From positions 25,327,220 to 25,391,219 of the forward strand of contig JARWKL010000015.1 of the NCBI GenBank assembly GCA_029961685.1: 64,000 nucleotides of DNA. The letters are read 5' to 3'. Origin of the DNA: Aristolochia californica. Taxonomy: Eukaryota > Streptophyta > Magnoliopsida > Piperales > Aristolochiaceae. The translations under genes and the position numbers were made by a program. This document shows, piece after piece, positions 1 to 10,544 of the stretch. Under the pieces are notes generated by a model that worked only from the letters and a program-made list of their open reading frames with translations, was not told the DNA's origin and searched no databases. How positions within the stretch are numbered: the stretch's first letter is position 1; every line of letters begins with the position of its first letter.

Positions 1-330
1 CTCTAACTTTAATATGGTATTAGAGCAAACCAAAATAATGATTGTGTTCTATATAGCTTTGTGTATATTCTTCATGACCCACATATGCTCTTCATGTTTT
101 GAGTTAGGTTGTTGGTTTAGGTACGGATATAAGGGGGAGCGTTAGTGGGTAAAAGAGTCTACTAGTTAGTTGTATATGTGCCCCAGAAACTACTCTACCT
201 AGTTGTTTAGAAGTGACAATTGTTGTGTGTGGGAGAATAGCCCTATATTGATTTGGGTTCAAAAAAATCTCAAGGTAATTAATTAGGAAGAGAAAACATG
301 ATCTTAAGAATCTTCAATGGATTCTACATC
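1..330 (+). mobile_element. TRIM-like LTR element relic (partial)
   Basis: A primer-binding-site-like sequence TGGTATTAGAGC lies at 15-26, and a polypurine tract AAGGGGGAG at 131-139 is followed by GCGTTAGTGGG, which resembles a degraded TGTT LTR start. Only about 105 bases separate the two signals, so there is no room for coding domains. This is the order expected of a terminal-repeat retrotransposon in miniature. The upstream LTR would lie off the left edge, so the LTR pair cannot be compared, and the right border near 330 is a guess. Confidence 0.35.
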
Positions 331-949
331 TCCAATATATGGTGTTTTGCTTTGCTCCAACAGATATGAATTAAAAATTCAGTATGTCTCTTGAGGAAGC
401 TCTCATCATATATGGACTAGAAGTGGCCTACATACCTTTGTGCACTAACTCCATAAGCAAATCACAAAGAATGTTGTTAACTTTCATCGTAAAAAATCCT
501 CTTTATGTACATTGAATTCACTTTACATTTTACAGATTACAGGATTTATACAAAGTCGATTACATCGATTACAGGATTTCCTCCTGTAATCTCTCAGGAG
601 GATAAATCAGAGGATCTCCTCCTCTGATTTTTTGGGAGACAACTCATGCCAACAGTCTCCCTCAAGTTGGTGCATATAGATCTCTTATGCCAAACTTGTC
701 AAGTGAGTTGTTGAAGTTCTTGCTGCATACTGCTTTTGTAAGTATGTTTGCCAACTAGTCTTCAAATTTAACAAATGGAAATTGAATTATCTTGGCCTCA
801 AGGTTTTTCTTGATGAAGTGTCGATCTACTTCCACATGTTTAGTCCGATCATGCTGAACTGGATTATGCGAAATATCAATAGCCACTTTGTTATCACAGA
901 ATAAGTTCATCTCACGGCATAGGGCAAAGCCAATTTTGGTTAATAACCT

Positions 950-2350
950 CTGAAGCTAGAGAAGCTCACAAAGACCCTTAACCATCCCATGAAACTCGGC
1001 TTCAACACTTGATACTGCTACCACCTTTTGCTTCTTACTTCTCCATGTAACTAGATTCCCTCCAAAAAATGTAAAATAACCTATGGTGGATCTTTTATCT
1101 GAAATATTCCCTACCGAGTCAGCATTTGTATAACCTTCAACCCTTAGGTGGTTGTCTCTTGAGAACATAAGTCATTTCCCACGGAGGACTTTAGGTACTG
1201 AAGAATTTGACTCATGCATTTATATGATCTTAACTTGGACAGTGCATGAATTGGCTTACTACACTTATTGCATAGGCGATGTCAGGCCATGTATGGGAGA
1301 GATAAATAAGTTTACCAACCAACTTCTAGTACCTTCCTTTATCTGTTGGGACGTGGTTTGGGTATTCTCCAAGCTTATGATTTTGGATTATTAGGGTATC
1401 TACAGGCTTACACTCCAATAGTCTAACTTTAAATTATAAATCTAGGATATATTTTTGTTGGGAAAGGAATATGTCTTGCTTATATCTAGCAACTTCAATT
1501 CCTAAAAAATATTTGAGTCCTCCCAGATTTTTCATCTCAAATTTTGTTGCCAGTTGCTTTTGAAGTCTTACTATTTCTTCTTGATCATCTCCTGTAAAGA
1601 TCATATCATCTATATAAATTATCAAATTTGTTACCTTATCTCCTTGATGCTTTAAGAAAAGTGTATGATCGGAGTTACTTAGTTGAAAACCATATTTCCT
1701 CATTGCCAAGCTCAGTCACCTAAACCACCCTCTAGAAGATTTCTTCAAGACATGCAATGTTTGTTGTAGCTTGCACACCACCCTCACTTCCGAATTTGCT
1801 ATATATCCCGGAGGAATATCCATGTAGATTTTTTCTTTAAGATCTCCATGGAGAAAAATATTTTTAACGTCAAGTTGGTGTAATAGTCAATCAAGGTTAG
1901 CTACAAGAGATAGCAACACCCTAACAGTACTTAATTTGGCCACTTGTGAGAATGTCTCCTGATAGTCTACGCCATATGTCTACGTTATTATTTTACTACT
2001 AGCCTTGCCTTGTACCGTTCAATTGATCCGTCTAAACCCCATTGTTTTTTTACCTTCAGTTAACGGAACAAGACTATGTGTCTCATTTTTTTCATTAATG
2101 CCTCCATTTCTTTCTTCATAGCTTGAACCCACCTAAGGTCTTTTAGAGCTTCCTCAATACTTCTGGGAATATGGTGTGAGGAAAGTTCACTTACAAAAAT
2201 TTTGAGGGGTTCAGTCAGTTCTTTTTTAGATACATAATTGGCAATCAGATATCTCAATCTTTGTTCCTTCACTTCAGGAGAATATTTGTTTGGTGGTTTG
2301 CCTAACAGGTAATTCATAGCCACTAATAGGAGTATTCGCATCATTAGAAT
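950..2350 (-). pseudogene. copia reverse transcriptase and RNase H, broken
   Basis: The RT start is seen as SIEEALKDLRWVQAMKKEME (2344-2060 frame). The catalytic block is in 1709-1434 with LIIYIDDMIFTGDD, where the YxDD box is intact, followed by KNLGGLKYFLGIEVAR. RNase H appears at 1168-956 as GYTNADSVGNISDKRSTIGY and WRSKKQKVVAVSSVEAEF. The segments are separated by stops and shifts, and sequence between 1710 and 2060 is only loosely RT-like. The catalytic boxes survive although the polyprotein is broken. Confidence 0.8.
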
Positions 2351-2699
2351 TTTGTTGTGTGGCAGAAGTACTTACCTCACAAATATTCTCAGAAGATGGG
2401 TCGCTGGATATAGAGGAGAGGAGGGGTACTGGTACTTCAACTTATGGAGATGTCAGCTCTGGATTAGGTTCTGCTCTTCAACTTTTCAATATGTCATTGT
2501 ATTAGTGTCCTTGAACCAGTCAAATGTCAACCAATTCAGTTCTTCTTCTCATGTCTCTCCTTGCAGAGAAGAATTGGATGCGAAAGGAGAGTAGAAAATA
2601 TCGGATTCCATGAATGTGACATCCATAGTCACATATGTGCGCCGAGTAGTTGGATCATACCCTCAGTACCCTTTTTTATGTACCACATATCCCAAAAAA

Positions 2700-3720
2700 A
2701 GACACTAAATAGCAAAAGGATCAAGTTTCATTCACTGGTTTTTTTGGAGATTCACAAACACAACGCAGTAAAAAATTCGCGGTGGAAGCATCAACACCGT
2801 GGGTAATGAAACATAGGTTGACAAGACCTGTAGTGGAGTCTTAAACTCAAACACTTTGGAGGGCATGCGGTTAATAAGATGGAATGTCATAGCAACAACA
2901 TCAATCCAATGGTGGCTAGACACGTGAATTCAAAGTAAAAGAGCTCGAGCAGTTTCAAGTATATGGGCATTTTTTGCTCTGCAATACCATTTTTCTAAAG
3001 AGTTTAGGGGCATGAGGTTTCATGAATCAGTCCATAATGTTGGAAATAATCACAGAACTGTTGATTCACATATTTTCTACCATTATCATATTGAAGAATT
3101 TGAATCCTATCGGTGAACAGAGTTTGAATCATTTTATGAAAGGATTGAAATTTATGAAAGACCTCATCCTTATGTTTCAACAAGTAAATTCAAGTCATTC
3201 GAGTGCAATCATCAATAAATATCACAAACCAGCGAATACTAGACAGAGAATATTTAGGGGAAGGACCCCACATATAAGAGTGAATCAAAGCAAAAGGGAC
3301 CTCACTCTTATCCATACTTAAAAGATAATTGACTCGATGACGTTTAGGTAGAATACAAATTTCACCATTAAAGTCCAAAATTTACAAATCTGAAAATAAA
3401 TCAGGAAACACATGCTTCAGATAACCAAAGGAAGGGTGGCTTAACCGACGGTGCCACAGCCAAATTTGTTCTAATTTGAGGTCACTCGGGTGGTGCATGT
3501 GATATGCTCAGCCTAGCACCCCCACCCTTCTTAGTACCACACCCAATGATATCTTTGGAGAATATCTTGAATAAGATAAAATACAAGATAAATAAGCACA
3601 ACAAAATTTAGGTCTTTGGTAACTTGACTTACAGATAATAAATTGTTAGAAAGAATAGGCACTAGTAATGTATTAGGTAATGGTAGGGTTGGTGACAATA
3701 TCACCGTTCCCACCCCTGTT
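2700..3720 (-). pseudogene. copia protease/integrase region, broken
   Basis: Recognisable pieces are a GAG-pre-integrase-like stretch ILSNNLLSVSQVTKDLNF (3713-3531 frame), an integrase start reading ALIHSYMWGPSPKYS with FVIFIDDCTRMTW nearby (3378-3190), and a downstream piece HHWIDVVAMTFHLINRMP (2923-2732). In copia integrases the residue before V/MWGP is the first catalytic aspartate of the D,D-35-E triad. Here a tyrosine stands there, so this integrase was inactive even before its frameshifts. The pieces lie in different frames. Confidence 0.65.
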
Positions 3721-3989
3721 CCTGAAGAAATAACTCCATTAGTATTGGCAATGCTAGTTCGTCGAGGAGGAGAGGTCTAAGAAAAATCATTCGCATCAAA
3801 CGTCATATGGTCCATTGCTCTAGAATCAATTATCCAAGTGTTGTAGTTAGTCTCTCTATTAGATCCAATGAGAACATTACCTGAAGTAGAATTTGAACTA
3901 TTGGCTGGAATAAGGGAAAGATGTGGCTCTGTTGCAGCCACTACAACCTTGCATGTGCCTTTATTATTCCCACCTACATCCTGGCGCTT

Positions 3990-4920
3990 TCTAGCCTAGA
4001 GTTCATGCCACCAATCGGAATACCCATGTAGCTTGAAGCAAGTCTCACGAGTATGTTTCGCATTCCCACAATCAGAGCATCTGGTTTGATAAAAAATGGC
4101 TCGTGATTTGGAATTGGAACCAAATTTGCCACCATGCAGAGAGATAGACCCAGAATAAATCGGAGGGTGTGAACCATGTTTGATGCTTTTAGATGCCATA
4201 ACTGCTCCTAGTGTATCATTGAAACTTTTAGTCGTCATCACTGCTTGACGCCTCTCTGTAGATGTGAGTGTAGGTTTGCTCCACAGTTGGGAAAGGTTGT
4301 ATCTGGAGAACATCACTTCGGATATGGTCTAGGCGATCATCGAGACCATCCAAGAACACACATACCCGCTCTTCTTGAACCAAGATGATATACTGGCACT
4401 CCATCTGGTTTGATCAACGGATTTCTATTCATGCCAAAGGCCTTAAAGATTATTGTAAAATTTTTCAAGAGAGCCACCGAACAATTTGAGACATGTCACA
4501 TGTCGTCGGAGATCATATACCTAAGAGGTGTCATTGCCATCAAAATACGTAGTAGCAATGGCATCCCAGACCATCATGGCTGTCGAGAATCAAATGAAGT
4601 TGCTGATGATGGAAGAGTCCATGAAATTAATCAACCATCTTTTGACAATAGCGTTGTTTGTGTCTTGTCGACAAAAGGTAGGATCCGTCTGAGGAGGTTG
4701 AGGGAGATCATTGTTCAAATACCCCAGTTTGTCTTTGCCTGGGATATACATTTCGACAACCTGAGACCAGAGTGTATAACTTGATTCCAATTGGTGCAAC
4801 AATATCAGTGATCTAGGTCAAAGCTGAAACTTTTCTCAAAGTTTTAGTCATTCTCGTGGTCAACTCAACCAAGATAGAGGAGGGCGAAGATTCACTGGAC
4901 TTGAAGACTGTATCGGACAT
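3990..4920 (-). pseudogene. copia gag, broken
   Basis: The reading starts MSDTVFKSSESS at 4920, passes a stop after about 35 codons, and continues as LHQLESSYTLWSQVVEMY and PGKDKLGYLNNDLPQPP (4802-4590), typical of the N-terminal domain of copia gag. A later frame (4316-3996) carries a CCHC zinc knuckle, CX2CX4HX4C, reading CSDCGNAKHTRETC. The N-terminal part binds and assembles the particle, and the knuckle binds RNA. The stop and the frame change between the two halves mean no full gag can be made. Confidence 0.75.
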
Positions 4921-5093
4921 GGATAAAGACACATGAGATGTTCCTGCTCAGTCGCTGAGTTGACTCGGCTGAGAACAGACTGAATAGAATCCAGTCCGAG
5001 TCCGGTCAGAGGTGTTGGGTTCTGGGTTGACTCGGTTCTAAACCCAGTCCAAAATTAAAATCCACGCATCTCCTCCGCTACTGCAGTGATAGT

Positions 5094-5260
5094 CGGAGAG
5101 GGGTTTCTCGCCCGGGAGTGTTGTTCGAGAACACGGCCGCCCGTCGAATCACCGCACCTCTATTGTAGCGATCTTCGGAGGAGGATTTCTCGCCCGGGGA
5201 GTGACATTCGAGAACACGGCCGGGCCGTCGAAGCACCAGGTAGTGATGATGCGAGTGGGT
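5094..5260. repeat. GC-rich imperfect tandem repeat, about 82-bp period
   Basis: Two units begin at about 5094 and 5176 and share TTTCTCGCCCGGG and CGAGAACACGGCCG. They sit just outside the copia gag start, so they may be part of that element's leader or older local sequence. The rest of 5310-5770 shows no gene. Confidence 0.6.
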
Positions 5261-5768
5261 TCGTCGGAGAAGGGTTTCAGACCGGTCGCCTAAAATCCTG
5301 ATGTTATTAAATGTTCAGCCATTTTTTAGAACCTTCTTTCAATAACTTGGTGATGTTAAAAATGGCCAACGAAGTACAATCAGACCTTTGGTCTGTAAAA
5401 AGCTGTTTATGTATGTTTCTTGCTTTCTGTGATGGATTAAAGCACATATGGCGATATGATTGATAAAATTCTGATATTTATGTCCCTGTAATATTGGTTT
5501 CGACTTCCACAAAGTGAAATCATGAAATAGAAAACAGTAAAAATGACAGCTTGATATATCAAACATGTATCTCGAATAAAAGATACTACAAGAAGCTGAA
5601 AAGTTGCAAATGACATGTTTGCTTTCTGGCATGGAAATACTCGGTGCTCAGTTTCTTGTCCTGTAATTAAAACGTTTGGAAGAACATGATTGGATGGGGG
5701 TTCTTGTTTTTGCCAGTGGACAACATAAAATTGTCTGATGCATGGACAAAACGCATTATTTGAGGATC

Positions 5769-5882
<114 letters not shown>

Positions 5883-6793
5883 AAAACACAAACAAAGAAG
5901 AGTCCAGTATCGTTTTCCCCATCATATACCCAGGCAGAAAAAATAATGGAAGCTCTCGATGGTTCACTTACTACTTGAGAAGAGCTCAAAATATTCTAAT
6001 AGAGTGTTAGATTAACAGTGGCAGTTAGTTGTTCAATAGAAGTTTCAATGAAAAAGCAATCAGTTCATGGCAGGAGGATTTGAGCTCTGCCCAGTTTATT
6101 TATTTGTCAAACAGAATTTGAGCCTCAAAAATACCTTCTCATTATGTGCTTTTCACCTTGAAATCCGTCGATCTTGCGCACTTGACAATGTCTACAAGTT
6201 GGGTTACAGTGGCCTTGGACTTTCCTTGCCGCTACCACTTGAGATGGAGTCAAGATAATGTTAGCGGACATGGATCACGGAAAAGTAGTTTTCAGCTAGG
6301 AAAAGAACAAGAAATTCGGGAAAGAAAGTTGCAAGCAGCAGATGTTAAAATATTTTGCACAGTAAACCTCGTTTGAGGACAAGCGACAATAAGCATGGGA
6401 CTGTGTGTCAGATGCGGGCATGGATGAAACAGACAATCCTTTGCATAGCACAAGAAAATGAGAGGCCAAGGATGGCATTGGTTGATGTGAAGGGTCTACG
6501 ACAGTTTTCCTTTCTGTTGATTATTAGTGGGAATCAACTTCTCTGGGGCATTTAAACAAACATATGGAGTCTCAACCATACAGATCTTCTGTGCTTCCCT
6601 GGTGAGCCATAAGAACTCCAGCAGAGAAAAATGACAAAGAAATCTCATCAAAAGTGTACACCAGGAATTCATGAATGATCAGAGAGTCTGTCCATGAGAG
6701 GCCAAGGATGACATGAGGAACCCTTTAGTGGGTACTGCATTCGAACACTACTTGGAAGTGGCAACAAGATGTCCAGCAATAAAAATCAATAGA

Positions 6794-6873
6794 AAATGAA
6801 ACCCCAGCCTGAGTAAACTTTGCAGCAGAACCCAAATGAAACCCCAGCCTGAGTAAACTTTGCAGCAGAACCC
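6794..6873. repeat. Perfect 40-bp tandem duplication
   Basis: The 40-base unit starting AAATGAAACCCCAGCC occurs at 6794-6833 and again at 6834-6873 without a mismatch that I can see, which suggests a recent local duplication. It lies in the gene-free stretch 5880-8340. Confidence 0.9.
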
Positions 6874-6923
6874 TTTACTGTGTGTTTCTCAAATATCTGC
6901 ATTCTCAACAGATGAGTTTAACT

Positions 6924-7065
6924 AGTGGCAATACTTTACTAATCATCTCAATCATTTACTGTTGCAGTTTCTAAATAACCAGCTCTTCCAGTAACAAGTG
7001 GCAATACTTTACTAATCATCTCAATCATTAACTGTTGCATTTTCTAAAGAACAAGCTCTTCCTGA
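6924..7065. repeat. 73-bp tandem duplication
   Basis: A unit beginning AGTGGCAATACTTTAC is at 6924 and again at 6997, with scattered differences (for example TTTACTG against TTAACTG). It lies 50 bases from the 40-bp duplication, so this spot has duplicated at least twice. The remainder to 8340 is AT-rich intergenic sequence with no recognisable gene. Confidence 0.85.
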
Positions 7066-8378
7066 AAGGTAAAAAAAAAAAAAAACCAATAGAAGACAGA
7101 AAAGGCTGTGGAATAGAATAAGAAAGAGGTTGAGAAGTGGAGCTACAAATTGACAGGGCACGGGAGACAAGCCTACTAGATAAAGGCAGTGTTTCATCAG
7201 TCCTGGTCTCTCTTTGTTGCATCACCTTCCTTGACTTGCTACAATGAAAGAGAAATAAATAAATAACTGAGCCCATCTCCTAGGTCTTGGAGAAAGAAAC
7301 TGACTTTGTTTGGGATTGAGAAAGGAACTGGAGGGTCTTAGATGAGATGGTTTCATCAAGAAATTCTAGACAGGTTTTACTTCTTTTAACACAAGCCCTC
7401 CATAAAAATATACATTTGATACTATATATTATTTTACATAAGATACTGCAAGCATGGCTCTCAATTTTCTCTTTCTAGCTAATCTTGTTTTGCATTTGAG
7501 CTGAGTTGAATGGAATGCAAAACTGCATTAGCAACTGAATTAGAGATTAGGGTAAATTAAAAAAAAAAAATCTAATTATTTATAAATTAAAATTTCAGAT
7601 TCGAAGTTACATTCAAACACAAAAGTTTTACTTGTATTTCTTTTTTGTTTTTCTTATGTGGGTCAGATTCAATTCGGATCGGATTCAAAATTCGAAAGCT
7701 TTGAATTAAAGTGAAATGTAGTAAAACAAATCGATGAGGTTTATGAGAGTGGGTAGTGAAAATATTAATTTAGTTTAGAATTAGAACTATACCTGACATA
7801 TTTTCTTATCCTCAAGTGGTTCCATAGGATAAGAATTAGAAACTTACTAAGCAAAATAAGGTTACATGGATGACTAAAAGGAATTGCTCTATCACATACC
7901 TTGAGATTTCATATGGAGTGTCTCATAATTTTCACTCATATGGAACCCACGTATATTAATAGATGATCCTTATCTCCTAATATAAAAATGTCAGATCATA
8001 TCCGAACTAGCATTATTCAAACCTTACGAACAGCTAATAAGGGGTTGCCAGATCCAAGATTTAAATCATGTGTACAAAACAACTTCCATCTTATTTGATA
8101 CCAAGTTGTGCATCTACTTAAACATCTTTTTTCATTTATTTATCTTATTTCTTTTCTTTTCTTTGCCAAATGATCCCGATTTACAGGGATCCTTTGAACT
8201 CTATTCACATTAAAAATCAAATAAGAACAAGAAGAATTTGACTTTGGTGATTTCAGTCCCTTTCTTGACATGGGGATTAAATAAAACTTAAAAGAGTAAC
8301 CAAAGTGTTGACTTCAATCTGATCGTGGCTCTACAAAGAGCGAAATCAGAGAGAGAGTGAGAGTTGCAGAAGGAAGGA

Positions 8379-10544
8379 ATGGAAAGAAGAGCCTGGGTGA
8401 GAGGGATATGGGAGATGGTGAAGGACATATTATGCCAGAAGCTCCTCACATACCACCTTCCTTCTCGTCTCCTCCTCCCCGATCAATTTTCCGGCCTCTG
8501 TATCATTGTTACAGGCGCCACCAGCGGAATAGGGCTCTGCACTGCCAGGGCTTCTTCTTCATGGCCTCACCCTCGTCTTCATCGAGCATCGACTATTTAC
8601 TTTGATGTTCTGTACAAACCCAGACACTTTAAAACCATTTCTTCTTTCTTTTCTTCATTCGATTTACTTGAAACCATTAATTTCTGCATCCGAAAGAAAC
8701 AAGTGTAAATCATTGTTCATGGTTGACCACTCTCGCCAAATCTTTTAAAGCATCAAGCATCAACCTGTTAATCACTCAGACTGGACTGAATTAACCCAGA
8801 ACCTAGTTTTTCTTGTCTTCCATTACTGCAGCCAGATTTTGTTTGTTTCGGTATCCGTTATTGGTTCCTGATAGAAAACCGTTGAAGAGTTTTGATTGCA
8901 GAGAGCTCGCGCTGGGTGGCGCGAACGTGATAATGGCATGCAGAAACACGAAGGCCGCCATAGAAATCGCACGAGGGTGGCAAAAGGAGGCTCCAGGCCG
9001 CGCCAATCTAAACGTGGAGGTACGTAAGTGCGCATCAAGAGATTCATACTTCCTCCGACATGGCTTGTCTTCTTCCTCCGTCTGTTTTCCAGACCTGTAA
9101 CGCTCTCTACTGCCCATAAACGTGGAAACCTGACGGCAGGTGATGGCGCTGGACCTTCTCTCCCTCTCCTCCGTCCGGAGCTTCGCCGGCGAGTGGGAAC
9201 GACGTAGAAAGCCCTTGGACGTTCTGATCAACAACGCCGGGGTTTTGCTCATGGGAGGTGAGACAGCAACTCGCACAAATCGTTAAACGATAACATATTG
9301 AATTCATCGTGGTGATCTCAGAGACGCAAAGAGGGTTCCTCCTTGAACCCAACTTCTAACAGAAGAGATTCATAAACAAAAACAAAACAAAAAAAAAAGT
9401 TTTGATGGATTGTTTTATCTTGGTTTTGTACTTTTGACGAGAAAAATTAAAGAAAAGAATGGTGTTTGTCTTATCTTTTATCAGAGCCACAGAGATTTTC
9501 TAAGGATGGAATAGAACAGCATCTGCAAGTGAACCATGTGGCTCCTGCACTGTTGAGCCTCCTTCTCTTACCTTCTCTCCTCGGAGCCTCCTCTCCACGA
9601 ATTATCAATGTTAACTCCGTGGTAATCTTACTATTCTCTTTCTCTCTTTTTCGATTGTAATCCAGAAAGCCCTTGTAATTGATTTGGAGTAATTGAATTC
9701 AATTCAGGCACATCATTGTTCAGTCGTGGATACAAAACACTGGAACCTCAAAGTTGAAAACTCCAAATTCAGCAGTATAAGAGCCTACGGAACAAGCAAG
9801 CTAGCACAGGCACAGACCCTACTCACCCTTCTTGATCTTTTCCTCACTTCCCATATCTTGATTAACTAGTAATCACATCACTATTTTTTCACTTCTGCTA
9901 ATAAGAAACTTTTGTTCTTGTTACTCATAGAAGTGGAATCTTCAGTTTGTGCATGTAAAGGAATGGTTTTTTGCTCCTTATTTGCAGCTCATGTTCCTCA
10001 AGATTCTTGCTATCAAGCTCTTGGAGAAGAAGGCTTCCATTCAGTGCATTGCAGTGCATCCAGGGATTGTTACAACCAACCTGGTGAGCTTTCATGACTT
10101 TTTTTTTATTGAAAAAAGGTTATCAATATGGTTTTTGTTATTTTTTATACTAAGCTAGCAAATACAAACATCAATTCAAAAATACTCTTCAGGTTCCTGG
10201 GGTTAGAAAGAAATCATTCTGGAGGTTTGATCCAGCTCAAGGTAATGAAGCTCCAACAACACTCATCAAAGAGAGCTTTTTTTCTCTGGCTAATACTGCA
10301 GAATTCTTACCCTTGTTGTGTTATATAATTAGGGGCAAGAAGTGTTCTGTTTTGTGCCACAGATGACCTGGTTGCAGACAATCTTGTTAAAGACTTTGCC
10401 TACTATTCAAGTAATTGTAAGCCTGGGAAAGTTTCACCCCAAGTAGGAGATATGAACTCCTGCATAGAAGTTTGGAAGGAGACATTGGAGATCTCAAGGG
10501 TTAAAGCTGATTATGTTGAGCAAGTGTTTGCCAATCGAGATTAG
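8379..10544 (+). CDS. Short-chain dehydrogenase/reductase (FEY/DHRSX/WWOX-type)
   Basis: An NAD(P)-dependent SDR oxidoreductase of 333 aa when exons 8379-8548, 8902-9019, 9140-9257, 9485-9621, 9708-9809, 9988-10083, 10193-10241 and 10333-10544 are joined; frames fit throughout. Visible family signatures are TGATSGIG (cofactor loop), DLLSL, NNAGV, the catalytic serine region INVNSV, YGTSK (catalytic Tyr and Lys) and HPGIVTTN. An N-terminal stretch of about 40 residues precedes the Rossmann fold, as in the retinol-dehydrogenase-like plant SDRs; the substrate cannot be told. ATG 8379 opens MERRAWVRGIWEM. Two donors are not GT: after exon 1 the sequence is CCAG/GGCTTC and after exon 5 GCACAG/GCACAG. 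All other borders are GT..AG. The gene could use GC-AG introns or be losing function. Confidence 0.85.

Larger units (their letters stand above)
520..5310 (-). mobile_element. Decayed Ty1/copia retrotransposon
   Basis: Read on the minus strand the domains run gag (start codon 4920-4918), zinc knuckle (about 4079-4038), GAG-pre-integrase and integrase (about 3720-2700), reverse transcriptase (about 2344-1434) and RNase H (1168-956). This is copia order, with integrase before RT. A polypurine tract at 666-655 is followed by TGTTGGCATGAG, the 3' LTR start, at 654-643. Many stops and frameshifts break the polyprotein, so the copy is not autonomous. No matching 5' LTR or primer site was found above 4921, so the right border is uncertain; 4921-5310 is GC-rich leader-like sequence with an internal repeat. 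Confidence 0.85.

Noticed and set aside
4410..4784. 124-aa plus-strand frame
   Set aside because: It is antisense to the copia gag region, which explains the sequence.
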